Source: Hyperoodon ampullatus
Lineage: Eukaryota > Chordata > Mammalia > Artiodactyla > Ziphiidae
DNA length: 64,000 nt
Reading direction: 5' to 3'
Assembly: GCA_949752795.1 (NCBI GenBank)
Contig: CATKHW010000422.1
Coordinates: forward strand, 2,728,001-2,792,000
Numbering within the stretch: the first letter of the stretch is position 1; every line of letters begins with the position of its first letter. Shown here in pieces: positions 10,326 to 22,439 of the stretch. A program made the translations under genes and the position numbers. Below the pieces are notes generated by a model that worked only from the letters and a program-made list of their open reading frames with translations, was not told the origin of the DNA and made no database searches.

Positions 10326-10785
10326 AAAAGGACACAATGCCATTTTCAGCACCGTAGGTGTGTCTAGAGGTAATCACGTGACTTGTAGTAAGTTAGAAAG
10401 TGAAAGACACATATCTTATCATATCTCTTATAGGTGTGACCGAAAAATGGATACCAGGGCAGATATTTCCACGGAGAAGGGCAATCACAGATTCATTCAA
10501 CAAACTTATGGTTCACCAATGGAAAGGTGTGAGGATAGGTTTCATTATGATATTGGGGTTAACAGACATATACAAACACAGGTGACATATATAATCACCA
10601 AAGACCTACAGAATACCAAGAGAAGACTACTCAACATTCTGTCATAAGGTACATGGGAAAAGGATCCCAGGAAGAACAGACATATGTATATGTGTAAAAG
10701 AACCACATCTTCCACACCTACAACAAGCCAAACATTGTAATCAAATTTGCTGTAATAAAAAATAAAAAATTAAATTAAAAACACG
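10326..10785 (+). mobile_element. Second LINE-1 3' end fragment (segment d of unit B1)
   Basis: It begins 'caatgccattttcagcacc' (10336), the common L1 'aatgccatttgcagcaac' region, and runs through 'gtaagttagaaagtgaaag'. It ends with 'catatgtatatgtgtaaaag' (10680), 'caaacattgtaatcaaattt' (10730) and 'gctgtaataaaaaataaaaa', which matches the terminal L1 3' UTR with its tail. It is from a different L1 3' end than segment (a). Equivalent copies start near 13055, 15780, 18510, 21240, 23970 and 26697. A 95-codon frame open in most copies is a chance translation of 3' UTR. Confidence 0.8.
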
Positions 10786-11142
10786 AACAAGAAGTAGTGA
10801 GACAAACTTGAGGGGCTTTCTCCTGGCACATTCCATTCTAAATTCCAATCTAGAACACGACTTCCATTGAGGCTCTGTTGCCCCAGTAAGCAGATTTGGT
10901 AAGGGAGAACTGCTGCCACCTTGCGGCCGTTTCACACAAGAGCAGCTTTAATCAGAGCGCTAATGGTCAGATGATATTCAAAATCATTGCAGGCCTGTAA
11001 ATGACACCTGCCCTGGAAACAAATCCTTGTTTCATATATCGACCAAAAATTTCAAAGGACGTCCATATTTCAAAACGACAGTTTCAAAAGGCATATTTTA
11101 CACACATTAGTGTTCTGCTTCTTTTTCTTTCTTTCTTTTTTT
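10786..11142. other. Unassigned segment (e) of unit B1
   Basis: It contains 'gaggggctttctcctggc', 'gctgccaccttgcggccg' near 10912 and a pyrimidine-rich stretch 'ttctttttctttctttcttt' near 11120, immediately before L1 segment (f). I do not recognise a family. It recurs in every unit with the same flanks. Confidence 0.6.
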
Positions 11143-12105
11143 GTTAAAAAAACGGGAATGGCAAAAAGCATGCCTCAGAATGGGCGAAAATATTTGCAAA
11201 CGAATCAATGGACAAAGGTTTAATCTCCAATATATATAAAGAGCTCATGCAGCTTAATATTAAAAAAACAAACAACCCAATACAAAAATGGGCAGAAGAT
11301 CTAAAGAGACCTTTCTTCAATGAAGACACAGAGATGGCCAAGACGCACATGAAAAGCTGCTCAACATCACTAATTATTAGAGAAATGCAAATCAAAACTA
11401 CAATGAGGTATCACCTCACCCATGTTAGAATCGGCATTATCAGAAAATCTACAAACAACGAATTCTGGGGAGGGTGTGGACAAAAGGATCCCTCTTCCAC
11501 TAGTGGTGGAAATGTAAATTGATAGAGTCACTATGGAGAACAGTATGGAGTTTCCTTAAAAAAAGCTAGAAATAGAATTACCATATGATCCAGCAATCCC
11601 ACTTCTGGGCATATATCCAGAGAAAACCATAAATCAAAAAGGCACATTCACCACAATGCTCATTTCAGCACTATTTACAATAGCCAGGTAATGGAAGCAA
11701 CCTAAATACCCACAGACAGACGAATGGATAAAGATGTGGTACATATATAAAATGGAATATTACTCAGCCATAAGAAGGAATGAAACTGGGTCATTTGTAG
11801 CGATGTCGATGGATCTAGAGACTGTCATACAGAATGAAGTAAGTCAGAAAGAGAAAAACAAATATTGTATATTAATGCATATATGTGGAACCTAGAAAAA
11901 TGGTACAGATGAACTGCTTCGCAGGGAAGAAATAGAGACAGAGATAGAGAACACACGTATGGACACCAAGTGTGGGAAGCCATGGGATTGTGCGGGTGGG
12001 ATGAGTTGGGAGATAGGATTGACCTGTATACATGTATATGCATAAAATACATAACTAATAATAACTTGCTGTATAAAAAAATAAATAAAATTAAATTTCA
12101 AAATT
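11143..12105 (+). mobile_element. LINE-1 fragment spanning units B1 and B2 (segments f + a)
   Basis: The longest continuous L1 piece in a unit, about 960 bp, running from 'cagaatgggcgaaaatattt' near 11177 through 'gaaatgcaaatcaaaactac' near 11383 and 'aatgtaaattgat' near 11511 to the A/T-rich 3' end. The first part keeps a 104-codon frame with L1 ORF2 C-terminal character ([11 protein letters not shown] around 11385-11415). The fragment lacks endonuclease and reverse transcriptase and cannot be active. Equivalent copies: about 13864-14843, 16597-17575, 19327-20305, 22058-23035, 24784-25760 and 27511-28480. Confidence 0.88.
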
Positions 12106-14248
12106 TTTAAAAATCAAATTTAAAAATAAAACAGGAAAAAGTTATTCCCTTCACACAGATGTATTTATATGAATGATTTATTTCCATGCTTATATCTATA
12201 AATACATAAAAGAGGAATAAAATCTAACTTGAACCAAAAAAGAAAAAAAAACTGAACCCACCAGATAGACAGAGGAATACCCTATCAGGGCACTTGTTCC
12301 AGCGGTAAACAATTCTGAAATTGGACAGAGTTGGGGAATCATCTCCCATAGAGCCAGCAGCCCACTCCAACGCAAGAAGCGTTCTCATTGCAAAGCTGTG
12401 GGCCATGCCGAGGCATCTGTGAGTAACCGTGAGGTGAGCCCCAGGACAGCTGCTGTTGAACTTTTCCCACCCTTCCCAGGTAAAACACCTGAATATGTAC
12501 AAGGGCTTGAAAGCCTAGAGGAAGGGCCGTGAAGACACACAAGTGTCAGCACGCAGGCCAACTTGGTTCCTGCAGGCCAACCAGGATGGTCCTGGCCCTG
12601 GGCGTTCTTCTGGAAGCTTTCCATTGCCCTGCCTGAGATACCACTCCTTTCCCGGTCCCCACTGCTTTTTTCCTTCCTCAACTATTTCCGGAGAGAAATT
12701 CCAGCGGAAGGTATGGGTGACATATCCTCTATTTTACAGGTGGCAGCCTGGCAACTCCTGCAGAAAGTCCAGCAGAGACCCACTCACACCGGGCCACCCA
12801 TAAAGCCGTGGCCCCTCACTCCCTCCCACCAGCACAGCCCCGAGACTGCTGACGGGGCAGAGAATATGGAGTCAGGCACAGCTTCAGGGGCTATTGCTGC
12901 CTGCAGCGCTGTTTATACTGACCTCAACCCAGGCACACCTGGGGAGGGCCGGCCGGCAGGGTCAGGCTACCCAGGTCAGCTAATCCTCAGCCCTCAGGGA
13001 ATCACATTGTTGAAAATGGACCTCACTAAGGCAGAATAGAAGCCAAGGAATAAAAGGACACAATGCCATTTGCAGCACCGTAGGTGTGTCTAGAGGTAAT
13101 CATGTGACTTGTAGTAAGTCAGAAAGTGAAAGACACATATCATATCATATCTCTTATAGGTGTGACAGAAAAATGGATACCAGGGAAGATATTTCCACGC
13201 AGAAGGGCAATCACAGATTCATTAAACAAACTTATGGTTCACCAATGGAAAGCTGTGAGGATTGGTTTCATTATGATATTGGGGTTAACAGACATATACA
13301 AACACAGGTGACATATACAATCACCAAAGACCTACAGAATACCAAGAGAAGACTACTCAACATTCTGTCATAAGGTACATGGGAAAAGGATCCCAGGAAG
13401 AACAGACATATGTATATGTGTAAAAGAACCACATCTTCCACACCTACAACAAGCCAAACATTGTAATCAAATTTGCTGTAATAAAAAATAAAAAATTATA
13501 TTAAAAACACAAACAAGAAGTAGTGAGACAAACTTGAGGGGCTTTCTCCTGGCACATTCCATTCTAAATTCCAATCTAGAACACGACTTCCATTGAGGCT
13601 CTGTTGCCCCAGTAACCAGATTTGGTAAGGGAGAACTGCTGCCACCATGTGGCCGTTTCACAAAACAGCAGCTTAATCCCAGCGCTAATGGTCAGTTGAT
13701 ATTCAAAATCATTGCAGGCCTGTAAATGACACCTGCCCTGAAAACAAATCCTGGGTTCATATATCGACCAAAAATTTCAAAGGACGCCCATATTTCAAAA
13801 CGACAGTTTCAAAAGGCATATTTTACACACATTAGTGTTCTGCTTCTTTTTCTTTCTTTCTTTGTTAGAAAACCGGGAATGGCAAAAAGCATCCCTCAGA
13901 ATGGGCGAAAATATTTGCAAACGAATCAATGGACAAAGGTTTAATCTCCAATATATATAAAGAGCTCATGCAGCTTAATATTAAAAAAAACAAACAACCC
14001 AATACAAAAAAGGGCAGAAGATCTAAAGAGACGTTTCTTCAAAGAAGACACAGAGATGGCCAAGACGCACATGAAAAGCTGCTCAACATCACTAATTATT
14101 AGAGAAATGCAAATCAAAACAACAATGAGGTATCACCTCACACCTGTTACAATTGGCATCATCAGATAATCTACAAACAACGAATTCTGGGGAGGGTGTG
14201 GACAAAAGGATCCCTCTTCCACTAGTGGTGGAAATGTAAATTGATACA
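11527..14248 (+). repeat. Composite repeat unit B2
   Basis: Same order as B1: (a) to about 12105, (c) from about 12251, (d) from about 13055, (f) from about 13864. Distinguishing changes include 'gggattgtgcggg' near 11984 for 'gggaggtggtgttggg', and 'gtcatgatgg' at the next unit boundary. In segment (c) the long + frame starts only at about 12563. Confidence 0.92.
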
Positions 14249-16979
14249 GTCATGATGGAGAACACTATGGAGTTTCCTTAAAAAAAGATAGAAATAGAAT
14301 TAACATGTGATCCAGCAATCCCACTTCTGGGCATATACCCAGAGAAAACCATAAATCAAAAAGGCAAATTCACCACAATGCTCATTTCAGCACTATTTAC
14401 AATAGCCAGGTAATGGAAGCAACCTAAATACCCACAGACATACGAATGGATAAAGATGTGGTACATATATAAAATGGAATATTACACAGCCATAAGAAGG
14501 AATGAAACTGGGTCATTTGTATAGACGTGGATGGATCTAGAGACAGTCATACAGAATTAAGTAAGTCAGTAAGAGAAAAACAAATATTGTATATTAATGC
14601 ATATATGTGGAACCTAGAAATATGGTACAGATGAACTGGTTTGCAGGGAAGAAATAGAGACACAGAGGTAGAGAACACACGTATGGACACCAAGTGTGGG
14701 AAGCCATGGGGAGGTGGTGTTGGGATGAGTTTGGAGATAGGGATTGACCTGTATACATGTATATGCATAAAAGACATAACTAATAATATCCTGCTGTATA
14801 AAAAAATAAATAAAATTAAATTTCAAAATTTTAAGAAATAAAATATAAAAATAAAACAGAAAAAAGTTCTTCCCTTCACATAGATGTATTTATATGAATG
14901 AATTATTTCCATGCTTATATCTATAAATACATAAAGGAGGAATAAAATCTAACTTGAACCAAAAAAGAAAAAAAAAAACCTGAACCCACGAGTTTGACAG
15001 AGGAAAACCCTATCTGGGCACTTGCTCCAGCGGTAAACAATTCTGAAATTGGTCAGAGGTGGGGAATCATCTCCCATAGAGCCAGCAGCCCACTCCTACG
15101 CAAGGAGCGTCCTCATTGCAAAGCTGGGGCCATGCCGAGACATCTGTGAGTAACCGTGAGCTGAGCCCCAGGCCAGCTGCTGTTGAACTTTTCCCACCCT
15201 TCCCAGGTAAAACACCTGAATATGTACAAGGGCTTGAAAGCCTAGAGGAAGGGCCGTGGAGCCACACCAGCGACAGCACGCAGGCCAACTTGGTGCCTGC
15301 AGGCCAGCCAGGATGGTCCTGGCCCTGGGCGCTCTTCTGGAATCGTTCCATTGCCCTGCCTGAGATACCCCTCCTGTCCCGGCCCCCACTGCTTTTTTCC
15401 TTCCTCACCTCTGTCCGGAGAGAAATTCCAGCGGAAGGTATGGGTGACACATCCTCTTCTTTACAGGTGGCAGCCTGGCAACTCCTGCAGAAAGTCCAGC
15501 AGAGACCCACTCACAGCGGGCCACCCACAAAGACGTGGCCCCTCACTCCCTCACACCAGCACAGCCCCGACACTGCTGACGGGGCAGAGAATATGGAGTC
15601 AGGCACAGCTTCAGGGGCTATTGCTGCCTGCAGCGCTGTTTATATTGACCTCAACACAGGCACACCTGGGGAGGGCCGGCCCGCAGGGTCAGGCTACACA
15701 GGTCAGCTAAACCTCAGCCCTCAGGGAATCACATTGTTGAAAATGGACCTCACTAAGGCAGAATACAAGCCAAGGAATAAAAGGACAAAATGCCATTTGG
15801 AGCACCGTAGGTGTGACTAGAGGTAATCACGTGACTTGTTGTAAGTCAGAAAGTGAAAGACACATATCATATCATATCTCTTATAGGTGTGACCGAAAAA
15901 TGGATACCAGGGCAGATATTTCCATGGAGAAGGGCAATCACAGATTAATTAAACAAACTAATGTTTCCCCAATGGAAAGGTGTGAGGATTGGTTTCATTT
16001 TGATATTGGGGTTAACAGACATATACAAACACAGGTGACATATATAATCACCAAAGACCTACAGAATACCAAGAGAAGACTACTCAACATTCTGTCATAA
16101 GGTACATGGGAAAAGGATCCCAGGAAGAACAGACATATGTATATGTGTAAAAGAACCACATCTTCCACACCTACATCAAGCCAAACATTGTAATCAAATT
16201 TGCTGTAATAAAAAATAAAAAATTAAACTGAAAACACGAACAAGAAGTAGTGAGACAAACTTGAGGGGCTTTCTCCTAGTACATTCCATTCTACATTCCA
16301 ATCTAGAACAGGACTTCCATTGAGGCTCTGTTGCCCCAGTAACCAGATTGGGTAAGGGAGAACTGCTGCCACATTGTGGCCGTTTCACAAAACAGCAGCT
16401 TTAATCCAAGCGCTAATGGTCAGTTGATATTCAAAATCATTGCAGGCCTGTAAATGACACCTGCCCTGAATACAAATCCTCAGTTCATATATCAACCAAA
16501 AAATTCAAAGGACGTCCATATTTCAAAACGACAGTTTCAAAAGGCATATTTTACACACATTAGTGTTCTGCTTCTTTTTCTTTCTTTCTTTTTTTGTTAA
16601 AAAAACGGGAATGGCAAAAAGCATCCCTCAGAATGGGCGAAAATATTTGCAAACGAATCAATGGACAAAGGTTTAATCTCCAATATATATAAAGAGCCCA
16701 TGCAGCTTAATATTAAAAAAACAAAGAACCCAATACATAAATGGGCAGAAGATCTAAAGAGACGTTTCTTCAAAGAAGACACAGAGATGGCCAAGACACA
16801 CATGAAAAGCTGCTCAACATCACTAATTATTAGAGAAATGAAAATCAAAACTACAATGAGGTATCACCTCACACCTGTTAGAATCGGCATCATCAGAAAA
16901 TCTACAAACAACGAATTCTCGGGAGGGTGTGGAAAAAAGGATCTCTCTTCCACTAGTGGTGGAAATGTAAATTGATACA
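14249..16979 (+). repeat. Composite repeat unit B3
   Basis: Segment (c) from about 14989, (d) from about 15780, (f) from about 16597. The + frame in (c) is the longest of all units (15116-15820). A base change extends it through the usual stop at the end of (c), where 'gaatacaagcc' replaces 'gaatagaagcc'. Confidence 0.92.
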
Positions 16980-19709
16980 GTCACGATGGAGAACAGTATG
17001 GAGTTTCCTTAAAAAAACTAGAAATGGAATTACCATATGATCCAGCAATCCCACTTCTGGGCATATACCCAGAGAAAACCATAAATCAAAAAGGCACATT
17101 CACCACAATGCTCATTTCAGCACTATTTACGATAGCCAGGTAATGGAAGCAACCTAAATACACACAGACAAACGAATGCATAAATATGTGGTACATATAT
17201 AAAATGGAATATTACTCAGCCATAAGAAGGAATGAAACTGGGTCATTTGTAGAGACGTCGATGGATCTAGAGACTGTCATACAGAATGAAGTAAGTCAGA
17301 AAGAGAAAAACAAATATTGTATATTAATGCATATATGTGGAACCTAGAAAAATGGTACAGATGAACTGGTTTGCAAGGAAGAAATAGAGACAAGGAGGTA
17401 GAGAACACACGTATGGACACCAAGTGTGGGAAGCCATGGGGAGGTGGTGTTGGGATGAGTTGGGAGATTGGGATTGACCTGTATACATGTATATGCATAA
17501 AATACATAACTAATAATAACCTGCTGTATAAAAAAATAAATAAAATTAAATTTCAAAATTTTAAAAAATAAAATTTAAAAATAAAAGAGAAAAAAGTTCT
17601 TCCCTTCACACAGATGTATGTATATGAATGAATTATTTCCATGCTTATATCTATAAATACATAAAAGAGGAATAAAATCTAACTTGAACCAAAAAAGAAA
17701 AAAAAACCTAAACCCACGTGTTAGACAGAGGAAAACCCTATCAGGGCACTTGCTCCAGCGGTAAGCAATTCTGAAATTGGTCAGAGGTGGGGAATCATCT
17801 CCCATAGAGCCAGCAGCCCACTCCTCCGCAAGGAGCGTCCTCATTGCAAAGCTGGGGGCCATGCCGAGACATCTGTGAGTAACCGTGAGCTGAGCCCCAG
17901 GCCAGCTGCTGTTGAAATTTTCCCACCCTTCCCAGGTAAAACACCTGAATATGTACAAGGACTTGAAAGCCTAGTGGAAGGGCCGTGGAGCCACACCAGC
18001 GACATCACGCAGGCCAACTTGGTGCCTGCAGGCCAGCCAGGAATGTCCTGGCCCTGGGCGGTGTTCTGGAAGCTTTCCATTGCCCTGCCTGAGATACCCC
18101 TCCTGTCCCGGCCCCCACTGCTTTTTTCCTTCCTCACCTCTGTCCGGAGAGAAATTCCAGCAGAAGGTATGGGTGACACATCCTCTTCTTTACAGGTGGC
18201 AGCCTGGCAACTCCTGCAGAAAGTCCAGCAGAGACCCACTCACACCGGGCCACCCATAAAGCCATGGCCCCTCACACCCTCCCACCCGCACAGCCCCGAC
18301 ACTGCTGACTGGGCAGAGAATATGGAGTCAGGCACAGCTTCAGGGGCTATTGCTGCCTGCAGTGCTGTTTATATTGACCACAACACAGGCACACCTGGGG
18401 AGGGCCGGCCGGCAGGTTCAGGCTACACAGGTCAGCTAATCCTCAGCCCTCAGGGAATCACATTGTTGAAAATGGACCTCGCTAAGGCAGAATAGAAGCC
18501 AAGGAATAAAAGGACACAATGCCATTTGCAGCACCGTAGGTGTGTCTAGAGGTAATCACATGACTTTTAGTAAGTCAGAAAGTGAAAGACACTTATCATA
18601 TCATATCTCTTATAGGTGTGAACGAAAAATGGATACCAGGGCAGATATTTCCACGCAGAAGGGCAATCACAGATTCATTCAACAAACTTATGGTTCACCA
18701 ATGGAAAGGTGTGAGGATTGGTTTCATTATGATATTGGGGTTAACAGACATATACAAACACAGGTGACATATATAATCACCAAAGACCTACAGAATACCA
18801 AGAGAAGACTACTCAACATTCTGTCATAAGGTACATGGGAAAAGGATCCCAGGAAGAACAGACATATGTATATGTGTAAAAGAACCACATCTTCCACACC
18901 TACAACAAGCCAAACATTGTAATCAAATTTGCTGTAATAAAAAATAAAAAATTAAATTAAAAACACGAACAAGAAGTAGTGAGACAAACTTGAGGGGCTT
19001 TCTCCTGGCACATTCCATTCTAAATTCCAATCTAGAACACGACTTCCATTGGGGCTCTGTTGCCCTTGTAACCAGATTTGGTAAGGGAAAACTGCTGCCA
19101 CCCTGTGGCCGTTTCACACAACAGCAGCTTTAATCCCAGCGCTAATGGTCAGTTGATATTCAAAATCATTGCAGGCCTGTAAATGACACCTGCCCTGAAA
19201 ACAAATCCTGGGTTCATATATCGACCAAAAAATTCAAAGGACGTCCATATTTCAAAACGACAGTTTCAAAAGGCATATTTTACACACATTAGTGTTCTGC
19301 TTCTTTTTCTTTCTTTCTTTTTTTTGTTAAAAAAACGGGAATGGCAAAAAGCATCTCTCGGAATGGGCGAAAATATTTGCAAACGAATCAATGGACAAAT
19401 GTTTAATCTCCAATATATATAAAGAGCTCATGCAGCTTAATATTAAAAAAACAAACAACCCAATACAAAAATGGGCAGAAGATCTAAAGAGACGTTTCTT
19501 CAAAGAAGACACAGAGATGTCCAAGACGGACATGAAAAGCTGCTCAACATCACTAATTATTAGAGAAATGCAAATCAAAACAACAATGAGGTATCACCTC
19601 ACACCTGTTAGAATCGGCATCATCAGAAAATCTACAAGCAACGAATTCTGGGTAGGGTGTGGACAAAAGGATCCCTCTTCCACTAGTGGTGGAAATGTAA
19701 ATTGATACA
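16980..19709 (+). repeat. Composite repeat unit B4
   Basis: Segment (c) from about 17707, (d) from about 18510, (f) from about 19327. It shares 'gaaatagagacaaggaggta' near 17381 and 'acttgaaagcctagtggaa' near 17961 with B5 or close variants, suggesting B4 and B5 are a more recent duplicate pair. Confidence 0.92.
17875..18495 (+). other. Open frame repeated across array units; coding status doubtful
   Basis: A 206-codon frame in the GC-rich segment (c) that is also open at 20606-21226 and 23335-23955, longer at 15116-15820 and 25971-26624, and shorter at 9921-10313 and 12563-13039. The predicted peptide is Pro-, Ser- and Gln-rich, with no signal peptide, transmembrane segment or domain I recognise. 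The 206-codon copies open with GTG in 'ctgtgagtaac'; the first ATG lies nearly 100 codons in, in the 'aaggtatgggtgacac' context. A splice-acceptor-like 'ttctttacag' interrupts the frame without closing it. High G+C and recent duplication can explain the openness. The flank copy at 28695-29171 has a frameshift. Most likely not a gene. Confidence 0.2.
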
Positions 19710-22439
19710 GTCACGATGGAGAACAGTATGGAGTTTCCTTAAAAAAAACTAGAAATAGAATTACCATATGATCCAGCAATCCCACTTCTGGGCATATATC
19801 CAGAGAAAACCATAAATCAAAAATGCACATTCACCACAATGTTCATTTCAGCACTATTTACGATAGCCAGGTAATGGAAGCAACCTAAATACCCACAGAC
19901 AGACGAATGGATAAAGATGTGGTACATATATAAAATGGAATATTACTCAGCCATAAGCAGGAATGAAACTGGGTCATTTGTAGAGACGTCGATGGATCTA
20001 GAGACTGTCATACAGAATGAAGTAAGTCAGAAAGAGAAAAACAAATATTGTATATTAATGCATATATGTGGAACCTAGAAAAATGGTACAGATGAACTGG
20101 TTTCCAAGGAAGAAATAGAGACAAGTATGTAGAGAACACACGTATGGACACCAAGTGTGGGAAGCCATGGGGAGGTGGTGTTGGGATGAGTTGGGAGATT
20201 GGGATTGACCTGTATACATGTATATGCATAAAATACATAACTAATAATAACCTGCTGTATAAAAAAATAAATAAAATTAAATTTCAAAATTTTAAAAAAT
20301 AAAATTTAAAAATAAAAGAGAAAAAAGTTCTTCCCTTCACACAGATGTATGTATATGAATGAATTATTTCCATGCTTATATCTATAAATACATAAAAGAG
20401 GAATAAAATCTAACTTGAACCAAAAAAGAAAAAAAAACCTAAACCCACGAGTTAGAGAGAGGAAAACCCTATCAGGGCACTTGCTCCAGCGGTAAGCAAT
20501 TCTGAAATTGGTCAGAGGTGGGGAATCATCTCCCATAGAGCCAGCAGCCCACTCCTACGCAAGGAGCGTCCTCATTGCAAAGCTGGGGGCCATGCCGAGA
20601 CATCTGTGAGTATCCGTGAGCTGAGCCACAGGCCAGCTGCTGTTGCAATTTTCCCACCCTTCCCAGGTAAAACACCTGAATATGTACAAGGACTTGAAAG
20701 CCTAGTGGAAGGGCCGTGGAGCCACACCAGCGACATCACGCAGGCCAACTTGGTGCCTGCAGGCCAGCCAGGAAGGTCCTGGTCCTGGGCGGTGTTCTGG
20801 AAGCTTTCCATTGCCCTGCCTGTGATACCCCTCCTGTCCCGGCCCCCACTGCTTTTTTCCTTCCTCACCTCTGTCCGGAGAGAAATTCCAGCGGAAGGTA
20901 TGGGTGACACATCCTCTTCTTTACAGGTGGAAGCCTGGCAACTCCTGCAGAAAGTCCAGCAGAGACCCACTCACACCGGGCCACTCACAAAACCGTGGAC
21001 CCTCACTCCCTCACACCAGCACAGCCCCAAGACTGCTGACGGGGCAGAGAATATGCAGTCAGGCACAGCTTCAGGGGCTATTGCTGCCTGCAGCGCTCTT
21101 TATATTGAACTCAACCCAGGCACACCTGGGGAGGGCCGGCCCGCAGGGTCAGGCTACCCAGGTCAGCTAATCCTCAGCCCTCAGGGAATCACATTGATGA
21201 AAATGGACCTCGCTAAGGCAGAATAGAAGCCAAGGAATAAAAGGACACAATGCCATTTGCAGCACCGTAGGGGTGACTAGAGGTAATCACGTGATTTGTA
21301 GTAAGTCAGAAAGTGAAAGACACATATCATATCATATCTCTTATAGGTGTGACCGAAAAATGGATACCAGGGAAGATATTTCCACACAGAAGGGCAATCA
21401 CAGATTCATTCAACAAACTTATGGTTCACCAATGGAAAGGTGTGAGGATTGGTTTCATTATGATAATGGGGTTAACAGACATATACAAACACAGGTGACA
21501 TATATAATCACCAAAGACCTACAGAATACCGAGAGAAGACTACTCAACATTCTGTCATAAGGTACATGGGAAAAGGGTCCCAGGAAGAACACACATATGT
21601 ATATGTGTAAAAGAACCACATCTTCCACACCTACAACAAGCCAAACATTGTAATCAAATTTGCTGTAATAAAAAATAAAAAATTAAATTAAAAACACGAA
21701 CAAGAAGTAGTGAGACAAACTTGAGGGGCTTTCTCCTGGCACATTCCAATCTAAATTCCAATCTAGAACTCGACTTCCATTGAGGCTCTGTTGCCCCAGT
21801 AACCAGATTTGGTAAGGGAGAACTGCTGCCACCTTGTGGCCGTTTCACACAACAGCAGCTTTAATCCCAGCGCTAATGGTCAGTTGATATTCAAAATCAT
21901 TGCATGCCTGTAAATGACACCTGCCCCTAAAACAAATCCTGGGTTCAGATATCGACCAAAAATTTCAAAGGACGTCCATATTTCAAATGGACAGTTTCAA
22001 AAGGCATATTTTACACACATTAGAGTTCTGCTTCTTTTTCTTTCTTTCTTTTTTTGTTAAAAAAACGGGAATGGCAAAAAGCATCCCTCAGAATGGGCGA
22101 AAATATTTGGAAACGAATCAATGGACAAATGTTTAATCTCCAATATATATAAAGAGCTCATGCAGCTTAATATTCAAAAAACAAACAACCCAATACAAAA
22201 ATGGGCAGAAGACCTAAAGAGACGTTTCTTCAAAGAAGACACAGAGATGGCCAAGACGCACATGAAAAGCTGCTCAACATCACTAATTATTAGAGAAATG
22301 CAAATCAAAACTACAATGAGGTATCACCTCACACCTGTTAGAATCGGCATCATCAGAAAATCTACAAGCAACGAATTCTGGGGAGGGTGTGGACAAAAGG
22401 AACCCTCTTCCACTAGTGGTGGAAATGTAAATTGATACA
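19710..22439 (+). repeat. Composite repeat unit B5
   Basis: Segment (c) from about 20437, (d) from about 21240, (f) from about 22058. It carries 'gacttgaaagcctagtgg' as B4 does, and 'attaaaaataaaagagaaa'-type spacer variants in common with B4. Confidence 0.92.

Larger units (their letters stand above)
8801..11526 (+). repeat. Composite repeat unit B1
   Basis: Layout: L1 (a) 8801-9380; AT-rich 9381-9532; GC-rich (c) 9533-10325; L1 (d) 10326-10785; (e) 10786-11142; L1 (f) 11143-11526. This unit abuts satellite monomer A6. It begins in mid-L1 without the (f) portion that precedes every other (a), so the array starts at an internal breakpoint. Confidence 0.92.

Noticed and set aside
11208..11522. 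104-codon frame conserved in most 2.73-kb units
   Set aside because: It is the C-terminal scrap of LINE-1 ORF2 without its catalytic domains; conservation reflects recent tandem duplication.
15116..15820. Frame of 234 codons in the GC-rich segment as a real gene
   Set aside because: The equivalent frames in other units open with GTG, there is no recognised domain, the diverged edge copy is frameshifted, and stop-poor GC-rich sequence recently duplicated explains the openness.
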